NCBI GenBank assembly: GCA_031216915.1
Contig: CM062292.1
Span: forward strand, 206,233,262 to 206,297,261
From: Pictodentalium vernedei
Taxonomy: Eukaryota; Mollusca; Scaphopoda; Dentaliida; Dentaliidae
DNA length: 64,000 nucleotides
Direction: 5' to 3'
In this document: piece by piece, positions 11,961-23,738 of the stretch
Layout: every line of letters starts with the position of its first letter
How positions within the stretch are numbered: position 1 is the first letter of the stretch
Translations under genes and position numbers: made by a program
The notes under the pieces: model-generated
What the model saw: only the letters and a program-made list of their open reading frames with translations
The model's database searches: none
What the model was told of the DNA's origin: nothing

Positions 11961-12086
11961 GGAGTCTGTAGGTGCGCACGAAGCTGTGTCACCTGTGCCA
12001 CTCAATATGATTTTAGTGTGTCATATAATACATTTCTTCTTTGTATCAAGCATTCATACAAAGTCAAGGATGCAAATGCGGGGATA

Positions 12087-12289
12087 CACTATAGTGTGCT
12101 TTGCACACAAGTGACACCATCTAGTGTAACTTGTGATATATGGAGACTGGATTGTATACACTTCCAATTCTCTTTGTTTCCATTAATTTCTCCAAGGTGC
12201 TCATTCCATGATTGAATTACTGTACAATATCTAAATATATATGCACTGAGTCACACCTTAAGACCACGACTCCCATATCACTTACAGGA
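12087..12289. other. Unassigned spacer
   Basis: About 200 bases of AT-rich sequence between pearl-like element 1 and the dispersed repeat. I see no gene or motif. Confidence 0.4.
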
Positions 12290-12850
12290 GCGAATACTCA
12301 ATATTTTCAGGGCCAAACACAATCCCCCATCCCCCAAATTTGCATACAATACCCAAAATTAAAAGTCCTCCATACGGCCCTCCATACTTTTAGTACTTGC
12401 GCATGCACAGCATCCAGGAAGACACCGGAAGTGGTGCAAACATTTCTTTTGTTTGGCCCAAGTCAGTAAACATTTGAACTGACATCTGTGCAATAAATTC
12501 TCATTTTTGAAGATGTCAGACACAAATCAATGATGGTTTTCATGGAATCAACAGTTTAGCAGGATGCTGGAAGTGAATAACGGTGGTGTTAGATGTTCAG
12601 GGCTGTAACTTTATAATTTTTATGTAAAATTATTCATGGCCCCCAATTTTGGGATATGCTTCTGAACGTCGTCATTATAATACGACTCCTCTGTTTTGTT
12701 AGTATTACTTCCCTTATCTCTCCTGACCCCTCCTGTTATACTCCCAAGCTTTTTCGGCTTTTTTATTGAAGTATTTTTTATTAAATTCTTGGGGGAGTTT
12801 AACTTGTAAAACAGAATAGGTATTCCGTTATCCCCTATGTTTACTTCCTG
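12290..12850 (+). repeat. Dispersed promoter-like repeat, copy 1
   Basis: This segment is homologous to 56525-57080. Shared landmarks are GGGCCAAACACAA, AGAAGTCCT/AAAAGTCCT, GCGCATGC, CCGGAA, TTTGTTTGGCCC, GACACAAAT, GTTCAGGGCTGTA and CTCAAGCTTTTT/CCCAAGCTTTTT. The copies have diverged through many small changes. The better preserved 56-kb copy carries an intact palindromic TGCGCATGCGCA next to a CRE-like and an ETS-like site. No long ORF is conserved between the copies. It could be a SINE-like element, the 5' UTR of a LINE or a copied promoter. Confidence 0.6.
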
Positions 12851-12902
12851 TTGATTACTGTATGTTTTGTATTCTTGCATCTTCTACCAGATGCATTGTT
12901 TT

Positions 12903-15900
12903 TAGCTCAACTTGACTCAAGTCAAGCTGAGCTATTGCCATCACTTCTCGTCCGTCGGCGTACGTACGTACGTACGTTAGTACGTACGTATGTACGTACG
13001 TACGTACGTCCACAATTTCCTTTGGCACACCTCACAGGTCGCATTTATGATCAGATTACTTTGAAACTTGGTATGCTTGTTTGGGGTGACCTCTAGATGG
13101 GAGCTATCGATTTTCGTCAATTTCCGGCAAAAAAATGTTGCCGCGGCCAACGTTCGTAGAACTTAGTTTAGTCAGACCTCAATATTTCCCTTTGGCACAC
13201 CCTACAGGGCACATTTATGATCAGATTGCTTTGAAACCTGGTATGCTTGTTTGGAGAGACCTCTAGATGGGAGCTATCGATTTTCTTCAATTTCTGTCAA
13301 AAAATGTTGCCACGGCCAACGTTCTTAGAACTTAGTTTAGTCAGAAGACTCAATATTTCCCTTTGGCACACCCTACAGGGTACATTTATGATCGGATTGC
13401 TTTGAAACCTGGCATGCTTGTTTGGGGTGACCTCTAGATGGGAGCTATCGATTTTCTTCAATTTCCATCAAAAAATGTTGCCGCGGCCAACGTTCTTGGA
13501 ACTTAGTTTAGTCAAACCACAATATTTCCCTTTGGCACACCCTGCAGGGCACATTTATGATTTGATTGCTTTGAAACCTGGTATGCTTATTTAGAGTGAC
13601 CTCTAGATGGGAGCTATCGATTTTCTTCAATTTCCGGCAACAAATGTTGCCATGGTCAACGTTCGTAGAACTTAGTTTAGTCAGACCTCAATATTTCCCT
13701 TTGGCACACCCTACAGGGCCCATTTATGATCAGATTGCTTTGAAACCTGGTATGCTTGTTTGGGGAGACCTCTAGATGGGAGCTATCAATTTTCTTCAAT
13801 TTCTGTCAAAAAATGTTGCCGCGGCCAACATTCTTAGAACTTAGTTTAGTCAGAAGACCCAATATTTCCCTTTGGCACACCCTACAGGGTACATTTATGA
13901 TCGGATTGCTTTGAAACCTGGCATGTTTGTTTGTTGTTTGAGGTGACCTCTAGATGGGAGCATTCGATTTTCTTCAATTTCCGTCAAAAAATGTTGCCGC
14001 GGCCAACGTTTTTAGAACTCAGTTTAGTCAGACCACAATATTTCCCTTTGGCACACCCTACAGGGCACATTTATGATTTGATTGCTTTGAAACCTGGTAT
14101 GCTTATTTAGAGTGACCTCTAGATGGGAGCTGTCGATTTTCTTCAATTTCCGGCAAAAAATGTTGCCGCGGCCAACGTTCTTGGAACTTAGTTTAGTCAA
14201 ACCACAATATTTCCCTTTGGCACACCCTACAGGGCACATTTATGATTTGATTGCTTTGAAACCTGGTATGCTTATTTAGAGTGACCTTTAGATGGGAGCT
14301 ATCGATTTTCTTCAATTTCCGGCAAAAAATGTTGCCATGGTCAACGTTCGTAGAACTTAGTTTAGTCAGACCTCAATATTTCCCTTTGGCACACCCTACA
14401 GGGCCCATTTATGATCAGATTGCTTTGAAACCTGGTATGCTTGTTTGGGGAGACCTCTAGATGGGAGCTATCAATTTTCTTCAATTTCTGTCAAAAAATG
14501 TTGCCGCGGCCAACATTCTTAGAACTTAGTTTAGTCAGAAGACCCAATATTTCCCTTTGGCACACCCTACAGGGTACATTTATGATCGGATTGCTTTGAA
14601 ACCTGGCATGTTTGTTTGTTGTTTGAGGTGACCTCTAGATGGGAGCATTCGATTTTCTTCAATTTCCGTCAAAAAATGTTGCCGCGGCCAACGTTTTTAG
14701 AACTCAGTTTAGTCAGACCACAATATTTCCCTTTGGCACACCCTACAGGGCACATTTATGATTTGATTGCTTTGAAACCTGGTATGCTTATTTAGAGTGA
14801 CCTTTAGATGGGAGCTATCGATTTTCTTCAATTTCCGGCAAAAAATGTTGCCATGGTCAACGTTCGTAGAACTTAGTTTAGTCAGACCTCAATATTTCCC
14901 TTTGGCACACCCTACAGGGCCCATTTATGATCAGATTGCTTTGAAACCTGGTATGCTTGTTTGGGGAGACCTCTAGATGGGAGCTATCAATTTTCTTCAA
15001 TTTCTGTCAAAAAATGTTGCCGCGGCCAACATTCTTAGAACTTAGTTTAGTCAGAAGACCCAATATTTCCCTTTGGCACACCCTACAGGGTACATTTATG
15101 ATCGGATTGCTTTGAAACCTGGCATGTTTGTTTGTTGTTTGAGGTGACCTCTAGATGGGAGCATTCGATTTTCTTCAATTTCCGTCAAAAAATGTTGCCG
15201 CGGCCAACGTTTTTAGAACTCAGTTTAGTCAGACCACAATATTTCCCTTTGGCACACCCTACAGGGCACATTTATGATTTGATTGCTTTGAAGCCTGGTA
15301 TGCTTATTTAGAGTGACCTCTAGATGGGAGCTGTCGATTTTCTTCAATTTCCGGCAAAAAATGTTGCCGCGGCCAACGTTCTTGGAACTTAGTTTAGTCA
15401 AACCACAATATTTCCCTTTGGCACACCCTACAGGGCACATTTATGATTTGATTGCTTTGAAACCTGGTATGCTTATTTAGAGTGACCTTTAGATGGGAGC
15501 TATCGATTTTCTTCAATTTCCGGCAAAAAATGTTGCCATGGTCAACGTTCGTAGAACTTAGTTTAGTCAGACCTCAATATTTCCCTTTGGCACACCCTAC
15601 AGGGCCCATTTATGATCAGATTGCTTTGAAACCTGGTATGCTTGTTTGGGGAGACCTCTAGATGGGAGCTATCAATTTTCTTCAATTTCTGTCAAAAAAT
15701 GTTGCCGCGGCCAACATTCTTAGAACTTAGTTTAGTCAGAAGACTCAATATTTCCCTTTGGCACACCCTACAGGGTACATTTATGATCGGATTGCTTTGA
15801 AACCTGGCATGTTTGTTTGTTGTTTGAGGTGACCTCTAGATGGGATCATTCGATTTTCTTCAATTTCCGTCAAAAAATGTTGCCACAGCCAACGTTCTTA

Positions 15901-16144
15901 GAATTTAGTCTAGTCAGACCACAATATTTCCCTTTTGTACACCCTACAGGGCACATTTATGATCGGATTGCTTTGAAACCTGGTATGCCTGTTTGGGGAG
16001 GCCTCTAGATGGGAGCTATCGATTTTCTTCAGTTTCTGTCAAAAAATGTTGCCACTGGCAAAAAAAATGACATTGGTACTAATGATCTTCAATTTTGCCA
16101 TTTCATTTATAACTTATCAAGTTCAAGTTTGTCAAGTTGAGCTA
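12903..16144 (+). mobile_element. Pearl/HINE-like element 2 with about 170-bp tandem repeats
   Basis: The head TAGCTCAACTTGAC (12903-12916) forms a hairpin with GTCAAGCTGAGCT. The tail GTCAAGTTGAGCTA (16131-16144) is its exact inverse. A (GTAC)n microsatellite (12957-13008) follows the head. The core unit of about 170 bp (ATTTCCCTTTGGCACACCCT, TTTGAAACCTGGTATGCTT, CCTCTAGATGGGAGCTATCG) recurs at 13021, 13191, 13362 and 13531. A variant unit with TTTGTTTGTTGTTTGAGG appears at 13921, 14607, 15122 and 15808, showing a 7-unit, 1201-bp higher-order repeat. The two identical minus-strand 71-residue frames 1201 bases apart are by-products. Confidence 0.75.
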
Positions 16145-16164
16145 CAGTGTCATTGACACTTTCA

Positions 16165-17727
16165 TTTTTAGCTCACCGAAGGGAGCTCAACTTATCACTT
16201 GTCGTCAGTCGTCGTGAACAGTTTTCAAACGACTTCTCCTCTGAAACCACTGGCCCGATTTTCATGAAACTTCATGTGGATGTTCATTACTATATGGCAA
16301 TTCATGTTTGTTCAAATAAAATGGCCACGTCCCTTGGGGGCTCTGTATGGAGCATAACTCTAATAGCACTGTATGAATTATAGAAAAATTATTAAAAAAT
16401 CTTCTCCTGAACCAGTGGGCAGAACCTTTTGATACTTTGTATGCAGCATCTTGGTATGGGTCTGATTCAAGTTTGTTCAAATCAGCTCACTGGATTCATA
16501 TTTGGGCTCACTATAAAAGCCCAAATTTGAACTTAGTGCATTTCAAGCAAATTTCTTTAAAAATCTTCTTCTCCAGATCCAGCAGGCAGAATCTTTTGAT
16601 ATTTGGTATGCAACATTGTGGGGTGGATCTGATTCAAGTTTGTTAAAATTGGCCGCCCTGGATTCATATTTGGACTCAGTATGGAAGCCTGAATTCGAAC
16701 TTAGTGCATTTCAGGCAAATTTCTTAAAAAATCGTCTTCTCAAGATCCAGCAGGCAGAATCTTTTGATATTTGGTATGCAACATTGTGGGTTGGATCTGA
16801 TTCAAGATTGTTCAAATCGGCCCCCTGGATTCATATTTGGGCTCACTATAAAAGCTAGATTTCGAACATAGTGCATTTCAGGCAAATTTCTTTAAAAATC
16901 TTCTTCTCCAGATCCAGCAGGCAGAATCTTTTAATATTTGATATACAACATTGTGGGGTGGATTGGATTCGAGTTTGTTCAAATCGGCCCCCTGAGTTTA
17001 TATTTGGGCCCACTATATAAGCCCGAATTCGAACTTAGTGCATTTCAGGCAAATTTCTTTAAAAATATTCTTCTCAAGATCCAACAGGCAGAATCTTTTG
17101 ATATTGGGTATGCAGCATGCTCAGGGGGTGAGATTCAAGTTTGTTCAAGCCAAGTCCCTGGGTTCATATTTGGGCTCACTGTGGTAGCCCGAAATATAAC
17201 TTGGTTCAAAATGAAGAATTTTCTTTAAAAATCTTCTTTAGATCCAGCAATCGGAATGTTTTGATATTTGGTATGCAGCATCCTTAGGGGGGTGGGGGGG
17301 GGGGGGATTCAAGTTTGTCCAAGCCATGTCCCTAGGTCCATATTTGGGCTCACTGTGGGAGGCCAAATGATAACTTAGTTCAAAATGAGGAATTTTCTTT
17401 AAAAATCTTCTTTTTCGGATCCAGAAGTTGGAATGTTTTGATATTTGGTATGCAGCATCCTTAAGGGGGTGAGATTCAAGTTTGTTCAAGCCATGTACCT
17501 AGGTCCATATTTGGATTCACTGTGGAAGCTTGAATTATAACTTTGTTCAAAATGAGGAATTTTCTTAAAAAATCTTCTTCAGATCCGACCAGCAGTCATA
17601 ATGTTTTGATATGTGGTGTGTAGCATCGTTGGGGATGAGATTCAAGTTTGTTAAAGCCAAGTCCCTGAGTCCATATTTGGGCTCCATGTGGGAGCCCGAA
17701 TTATAACTTAGTCAATATGAGGAATTT
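16165..17727 (+). mobile_element. Pearl/HINE-like element 3a, about 168-bp repeats, tail missing
   Basis: The head TTTTAGCTCACCGAAGGGAGCTC starts a short hairpin followed by a degenerate CGTC stretch. The core repeats every 165-168 bases, marked by AGCAGGCAGAATCTTTTGAT (16581, 16749 and near 16916) and GATTCAAGTTTGTTCAA. It stops where a second head begins at 17728. The short frames across it restart in each repeat and are not genes. Confidence 0.65.
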
Positions 17728-18480
17728 TTAGCTCACCGAAGGGAGCTTAACTTATCACTTGCCGTCCGTCGTCCATCGTCGTGAACATTTTTCAAACGAC
17801 TTTCCTCTGAAACCACTTGTCCAATTTTCACGAAACTTCATGTGGATGTTCATTGCAAAATGGCAATTCAGGTTTGTTCAAATGAAATGGCCACGTTCCT
17901 TGGGGGCTCTGTATGGGGCACTCTTATGAATTATAGAAAAATTATTAAAAAATGTTCTTCTCCAGAACCAGTGGGCAGAATCTTTTGATACTTGGTATGC
18001 AGCATCTCGGTATGGGTCTGATTCAAGTTTGTTCAAATCGACTCCCTCAACCAATACTGGGGCTCACTATGGGGGCGTGAATTTTTACTTAGTGAAATTT
18101 AAGAAAAATTCTTTAAAAATCTTCTTCACCGGAACCAGTAGGCAGAATCTTTAGATATTTGGTATGCAGCATCTTGGTATAGGTTGCATTCATGTTTGTT
18201 CAAATTGAGTCTTTTGATCAATATTGGGGCTCACTGTGGGGCGTGAATGTTTACTTTGTGCAATTCACGGAAAATTCTTCTTCAGAACTATCATGCAGAA
18301 TCTTTTGATACTTGCTCAGCAGACAATTCCCATTTAGTCCTGTTGATGTTTTAGCTCCACAGAGAGTATAGATTTACTCTGTAGAACCTTAAGAATAGCT
18401 TTTGATAAAATTTGTGTCTTAACAGTATTGAACATTCGGTGAGCGCCTAAGGCCCCCCCCCCCCCCCGGGGCCTCTTGTT
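17728..18480 (+). mobile_element. Pearl/HINE-like element 3b, short but with both ends
   Basis: A second copy of the TTTTAGCTCACCGAAGGGAGC head is followed by a (CGTC)n-like stretch, fewer core repeats and the tail TTCGGTGAGC (18435-18444), the inverse of GCTCACCGAA in the head. It ends with a C-run and GGGGCCTCTTGTTT. It appears inserted into, or recombined with, element 3a. Confidence 0.65.
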
Positions 18481-18596
18481 TCTTCATGTGAAGATCTAGC
18501 TTCCTTAGGTGGTTGTTGATCGGTTACTGACTTTGGGCATTTGTTGTGCCTGTTGTTGGTTAGTTTCCGGTTTTTCCTCTTGATGTTGTTATTAGC

Positions 18597-19185
18597 TCAC
18601 CTGACTGAAAGTCAGGGTGATCTTTTCTGATCACTTTTCGTCCGTCGTCTCGTCCGCCGTGAAGGTGGTGTTTGGGTCCTTTTCTCCCAAACCACTGGCC
18701 GCATATTAATGAAATTTCATGTGACTAGGGGATATATAAGGGCATTTTGATTTTTTGTCAAATTACGTTTCGGCAGAGGGATGGGCAGATTGAGCAGAGG
18801 GTTGGAGCAAAAATGCTCCAATTCTTAAAAAATCTTCTTCTCAAGAACCAGCAATAGCAGAGACTTGATATTTGGTATGCAGCTTCCTTTTGAGGTGTAG
18901 ACTCAAGTTTGTTCAAGAGAAGTTTGAGGGGCTATATTTGACGATGTTAAAGGAGGGGCAAAAATTTTGGCCCCGCCCCAAATTTCTATTTTCCAAACCG
19001 TGAGGCCGATTAGAACCAAATTTTACGTGAGTGCTTATTGGGTCATAAGTACCTAATTTATGCAGAATTGTTTTTCCCCATAGCCCCGTGGGAACCACAA
19101 GAGCTAAAAATAGAAAAAAATTAAAACGCCCATCTCTCCAAAACTGCACGGCAGTGAGAATTTTTATTTGGTGTGAAGCTTCCAT
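18597..19185 (+). mobile_element. Pearl/HINE-like element 4, truncated
   Basis: The head TAGCTCACCTGACT with the hairpin partner AGTCAGGGTGA is followed by CGTCCGTCGTC and by core sequence with the shared phrases CTTCTTCTCAAGAACCAGC and TTGATATTTGGTATGCAGC. The element breaks off where DIRS coding sequence begins near 19190, so it lacks its tail. Confidence 0.6.
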
Positions 19186-19189
19186 GGGA

Positions 19190-20545
19190 CCAACAGAAAG
19201 GATTGATCATTCTGATCGCTCCCCTGTCGCCTCAACGGGTGTGGATCAATCAGCTCTGCTCTCTGTTGGCGGCGGTTCCGGTATGTCTCCCTCTTCGTCG
19301 CGACCTTCTTTGCCAAGGTCACCCGAGGAGGTTTCACGTCGACCCGACTTCATTGTGCCTTCACGCATATCTTTTGCCAGGTCCTGTCTCCTCCGAAGAG
19401 ATTTTTCGAGACGAGCAGTGGAGTGCATTTCTTCTTCAAGGAGGCACTCCACTGGTTTAGCCTATGCGGCTAAGTGGAAGGTCTTCTGTTGATGGTGTGC
19501 CGATCACTCTGTTGATTAAGCCAATCCTTCGATAACACAGATTGCGGAGTTTCAGGTATATCTGTTTGATTCTCGGTGTCTCCAGCCTGTTACCATCAAA
19601 GGGTACAGGTCCATGCTTTGGGAGACCTTTTCGTATGTGGGGCAGTATCGTATCGGCACTAATCCATACCCCTCCAAGCATGTTTAGCACTTTCCTTTGA
19701 AAAGGCCTAGGACTTTGCAGCTTACCCCATGATGGAATCTTTCTTAGGTGCTGCTTTGCTTGGCCGGAGGGGAGGGGGGGGGGGGCGCCGAACCTTTATC
19801 CCAGGTGGATATGCGTTTTCTCACATACAGGACGTCTTTTCTGATGGCTTTTGCCTCAGCCAGATGGGTTAGTGAGCTTCACGCCCTCTCGGTTGATCCG
19901 GCTTTTCTCAGGAGCTCTCCCAACAGTGTTGCGTTTACCACTGATTGCTCCTGTCTGGCAGAATCCGATACGACTACACCTCCTATCTGTATCAGGGCTC
20001 TTCCTTCTGCTGAGGGTAATCGCCCTTTGCTCTGTCCGGTTCGTGAACTTCGCATTTATCTCAATCGGACGCAGTTCATTAGGAAAGGCAGGACTTTTTT
20101 CTGTCTCTTATTCCTGGTCGACAGAAGATCTCCCCTCAATCCATTTCTCGATGGATTTGTCTTGCTATTCGCGCGGCTTACACTCGTCTAGCGACTGACG
20201 ATTGTTTTACCAATCGTATTTCTGCCCACGCGGAGCGTGCATTGTCTACCTCGTGGACTTATACTAACTCCGTCAAATTATCGGATGTTATGTAGGTAGC
20301 CTAGGTGGAGAAATGCTTCTCTATTTTCCACCTTCAATCTGCATCAGTTGCAGGAGCAGTCGGAGGACCTTTTTGCTTTGGGCCCTCTTTCTTCTGCTCA
20401 AGCTGTTGTCTATCCTAGTCATTAGGCTTCTTACAAGGTCAGTTCCAGCTCTGTGCTGTTACTGTCCTTTCTCTCTATGTGTCGCACAGAACCGTACGCC
20501 TCATCTCTCATTGTCTTTTACTAATGATTGTGATGCTCTGGTTTG
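19190..20545 (+). pseudogene. DIRS-like retroelement: RNase H tail and tyrosine recombinase remnants
   Basis: In the 19173-19460 frame, LIAPLSPQRVWINQLCSLL and LPLRRDLLCQGHPRRFH resemble the RNase H tail of DIRS pol. From about 19430 the frames read RHSTGLAYAAKWKVFC, then PVTIKGYRSMLWETFSYVG and DMRFLTYRTSFLMAFASAR. The last carries the box-I Arg region of tyrosine recombinases (SARWVSELHALS). Near 20220 ISAHAERALSTSWTYTN supplies the H-x-x-R box. Stops at about 19493, 19686 and 20190 and several frameshifts make it non-functional. These enzymes integrate a circular cDNA by recombination without target duplication. The left half of the element is absent, replaced by pearl-like element 4. Confidence 0.75.
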
Positions 20546-20647
20546 ATAGACCTAGGGACCTCTTCCTCTGTCCACGGTTCCAGTGCAACTGGGTTATGTG
20601 GGATTGGTCATGTGATTCCCTCCATCCTATTGTCTATTCAGCCCGTA

Positions 20648-20731
20648 GTAAACAATTGTAACGTAGGTTGATAAGAAATTTAAATTTTATAGTAAATTTC
20701 CTTTCTTATTATACCTACCACAATTGTTTAC
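20648..20731. repeat. DIRS right terminal inverted repeat (palindrome)
   Basis: GTAAACAATTGT (20648-20659) is inverted at ACAATTGTTTAC (20720-20731), with further inner pairing through AAATTT. The left arm region (AACAATTGT, AGGTTGATAAGAAATT) recurs inverted at 62766-62796, at the left end of the second DIRS element. This supports assigning both as termini of one family. Confidence 0.65.
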
Positions 20732-20762
20732 ATGGAGGCCCTCCGGTCTTCTTATTCGGGTG

Positions 20763-20960
20763 AGAATCCTTTATCCCCCGCTGATCACATAACTTTAATG
20801 TCGGCGGATTCAAAAGAACGAGCTCACTCAGCGTGCTCGTTCCAAGGAGAGGTCACAACCTATGTCTTTGAGACAAAAATGGAAAAATAATGAAAATTAA
20901 TGGGCGAATTTTGTGAAGAGCGCTGGCCGGTTTTTGCCGTTACGTTGGGTAAAGGATTAA
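20763..20960. mobile_element. Palindromic MITE, copy 2
   Basis: CTCGTTCCAAGGAGAGGTCAC and the right end CGTTGGGTAAAGGATTAA match MITE copy 1. The left end (AATCCTTTATCCCCCG) is degenerate. Its right interior (AAAAATAATGAAAATTAAT, AGCGCTGGCCG) matches copy 3 at about 34920-35010 better than copy 1. Confidence 0.5.
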
Positions 20961-21084
20961 GAGAATATGTTTGGGCGTATTTGCACGAACAGATTCCAAG
21001 AAGATTACTAGATCACAGACCAGTCGCGTTGATAGCGAACACAGATCCAGGTCACAGATAAGGTGATCGTTGGGTGGCTCTCTT
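20961..21084. other. Unassigned spacer
   Basis: A short interval between MITE copy 2 and the 3' end of the minus-strand LINE. Nothing recognisable. Confidence 0.3.
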
Positions 21085-21119
21085 TGTGAAATGAAATGAA
21101 ATGAAACTTTTATTCAAAG

Positions 21120-21842
21120 TATATCAATTACATATATATAATAAAGTACAATTGTTAAAATAAACAAATGATTCAAACTCAATTTTGATACACTGCAAGG
21201 ATGCGACATAGCAGAAAATGCTGTCCTCCTGTCGCTCCTCAGACGAAGCAAAAAAATTCTCGACAGCAGACCGTGAATTTGAAACGATTTTTAAAGCGTA
21301 TGATAGTGTCTCATTGACGACATGGACGAGCAAATAAGGATCACAGCTATTGAGGGATTAAATAGTTGTATTAGCGAGGATACACGACAAAAACGACTTG
21401 ATAGTTATTAGGCAGTACAAAGTTCCATGATGTACCGAGCCGTAAAGTGACAAAGAAATTAAAATAATGTCTTCATCTTATAATAATAATGTACCCAGTG
21501 CCGGCACCCGAGGTCTCCTTTAAATGGTGTCTCGTGCTCCGTGCGTTAGGTTACTTATACGGCTGCTCTCAGCTTGTTGTCTGATTACATCATGGAGCAG
21601 AGTTTAACCAAAACAGGAGAAATGACGATTGCAGGACTCTCCAGGATATTAGATCAGGTCGGTGGGCTGTGCACAAAATGGGATGAGGTTCCAGTGAGAG
21701 TGAATTATTTTGGGTGGTTCGTAACCGAATTGGTAAGTGAATTGACCCAGAAGGGAGAGAAAATACCATAAAAAAAATTCTTTTTCCTCCTTTCCCTTTT
21801 TTCCCTTTTCTTTCTTTTCCTCTTTTCCTTTATTTTTACCCT
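21120..21842 (-). other. 3' untranslated region of the old LINE, partly foreign
   Basis: Between the RT stop and the 3' end lies a long pyrimidine tract on the plus strand (21775-21840) and a stretch near 21480-21770 with no LINE resemblance. I cannot assign the latter; the 65-residue plus-strand frame there (21574-21771) has no motif I recognise. Confidence 0.35.
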
Positions 21843-23738
21843 TCAATTAACACAGCCGGGGCAGTTTCGAAAATTACAGCGAACATTCTCGGAATATGTG
21901 TTGAGATATGAGTCCTTCATTTTCTTTTTGAATTGTGGCCTATTTAAGTTCTGAGTATTCTGGTCAATAGTATTCCACAGCCTTGGGAAAGTATGGAAAG
22001 GCAGATCAGTTGAGAACTTTGTTCTTGGTTTAAAAAGTTGCAATTACCTGTCTGCCTGGTCATCATGCCTGTTGGATTCGAATATTGCTGAAACGTATTC
22101 TTAAATGATATTGGTAATCTGTTATTCTGCCAATCGTGCATGAACAGAAGAACTTGGAGTTTGTAGAGGTCATCAAATTTGAGAATTTTGAGGGACTTAA
22201 AAAGCGGGTCGGTGTGTGATTTCTGTTTTTCTACTTATAATGCGTATAGCCCTCTTCTGTAATTTGAAGACACTCCTTGCTGGCGAAGAATGCCCCCAAA
22301 CTTGAATACCATATAAAAGTGACTGTGCATTAAAGAAAAATACAAGGTTTTCAGTGCATTTAGTGACAGTATATTCTTTGCTGTATTGATGGCGTATATA
22401 GCTCTCGCCATCATAGAACAAACAATTGAAATATGATGCTTGAAAGATAAAAATTTTCATCCACGTGGACACCAAGAAATTTAGCTGTTTTTTTCGTTAC
22501 GTTGGTTGCCAATAAATTCTAGTTGCGTGTCTCCTAATTTTAATGCCCTATTACCAATTTGGCATGAATCAATGGGTGGATGAAGCAGGATATATTTAGT
22601 TTTGGATGCGTTAATGGTTAGTTTATTGGCAGCACACCAATCCTGAATTTTTATAAGCTCGGAATTCGTAATGTTACAAAGTGTGTCGAAGTTACTACCT
22701 GAGTTGAGAGCTGTTGTATCATCGGCAAAAGATAAAACATTGAGAGTGGTACATTCTGGTAAGTCATTGATATGGATAAGGAATAAAATGGGTCCAAGAA
22801 CGGATCACTGGGGAACACCGGTCGAAATCGGCTGCGGCTCTGAGACGGTATCTTGAAATTGTGTATACTGGCTTCTTTGAGATAGGTAATCTTTAAACCA
22901 AGAGTTTGCAAGGCCCCTGATTCCATGGTGTTTAACTTTCTTACTAGTATCGCGTGATCAATTGTATCGAAGGCTTTCGAACAGTCAAGAAATAAACTTA
23001 AGGTGAGGTTTTTGGTAGTTTGGTCGTTCATTTTTGCTACATTATTGAGAAAATGAAGAATTGTGTGAAAACTTGAATGACATTTTCTAAACCCGAATTG
23101 GAACTGATACAAAATGTTAAGGGTATTAAGATAATTTGAAAGCCGTGTGTACATTATCTTTTCGAGGACTTTTGAAAAAGCAGGTAATATTCTACCGGTC
23201 TGTAATTGTTGAAAATGTGCTTAACACCGGACTTATAAAAACGGTATGACTTTGGCAGTCTTCATTTTTGGGGGAACTGTGCCTGTTAAGAACGAAAGAT
23301 TAGTGATATGGGCTATTGGATCAGCCACTTGATATATTACATCTTTCAATATTCTTGGAGTAGCATTATTACAGTCTTTACTTGTTTTAGGTGGGAATGA
23401 ACTAACCGTAAGGATTACTTCTTATTTGTTCGTAGCCGAAATGAAGAAAGAGTCATTGCTGTTAGTTTCTTTAAGATATTCAATGCATTGCCGTTCAATT
23501 GGGTGCACTTGGTTATTTAGCTTGTTTCCGATTTCAACAAAAAATAAGTTAAATTTATTAGCGATGTCGTTTAGGTCGTCATCCCGGATATCGTTGTCTA
23601 TAAAAAATGGGGGGAATGAATGGTCCTGATGAGACTTGCTTATAGCTTTTCGTAGTATATCCCAAGACTTATTGATGTTGTTTTTGTTGAGAACTAATAT
23701 CCTTTCATGGTAGTTGGCCTTTGCCTCGCGTATTATTT
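21843..23738 (-). pseudogene. Reverse transcriptase part of the old LINE
   Basis: On the minus strand, ILRKAISKSHQDHSF and NKFNLFFVEIGNKL (about 23650-23510) precede the RT. YQFQFGFRKCHSSFHTILHF and LFLDCSKAFDTIDHAILVRK (motif A, about 23110-22940) follow. LSFADDTTAL (FADD, near 22725) is intact. The frame ends with FKKKMKDSYLNTYSE and RCNFRNCPGCVN just before the stop at 21843, the usual Cys-containing C-terminus. It is homologous throughout to the intact plus-strand copy at 23748-25664. Several frameshifts break it. Confidence 0.8.

Larger units (their letters stand above)
5841..12086 (+). mobile_element. Pearl/HINE-like element 1 with 153-bp tandem repeats
   Basis: The head TATCCCCGCATTT (5841-5853) forms a hairpin with AAATGCGGGGATA just downstream. 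The tail AAATGCGGGGATA (12074-12086) is the exact inverse of the head, giving 13-bp terminal inverted repeats. A (GTCC/GTAC)n microsatellite (5882-5950) follows the head, and a tandem array fills the core. This head hairpin, microsatellite, core tandem repeat and inverted tail match the published description of bivalve pearl elements and Helentron-associated HINEs. That class name is inferred from architecture. No coding capacity. Confidence 0.7.

Noticed and set aside
10544..12005. Frames of 75-102 codons in the 153-bp array
   Set aside because: They repeat with the array unit, carry no motif and lie in non-coding tandem repeats.
14024..15440. Two identical 71-codon minus-strand frames with VGCAKGKYCGL
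   Set aside because: They are copies 1201 bases apart within the 170-bp higher-order repeat; the cysteines result from the repeat sequence.
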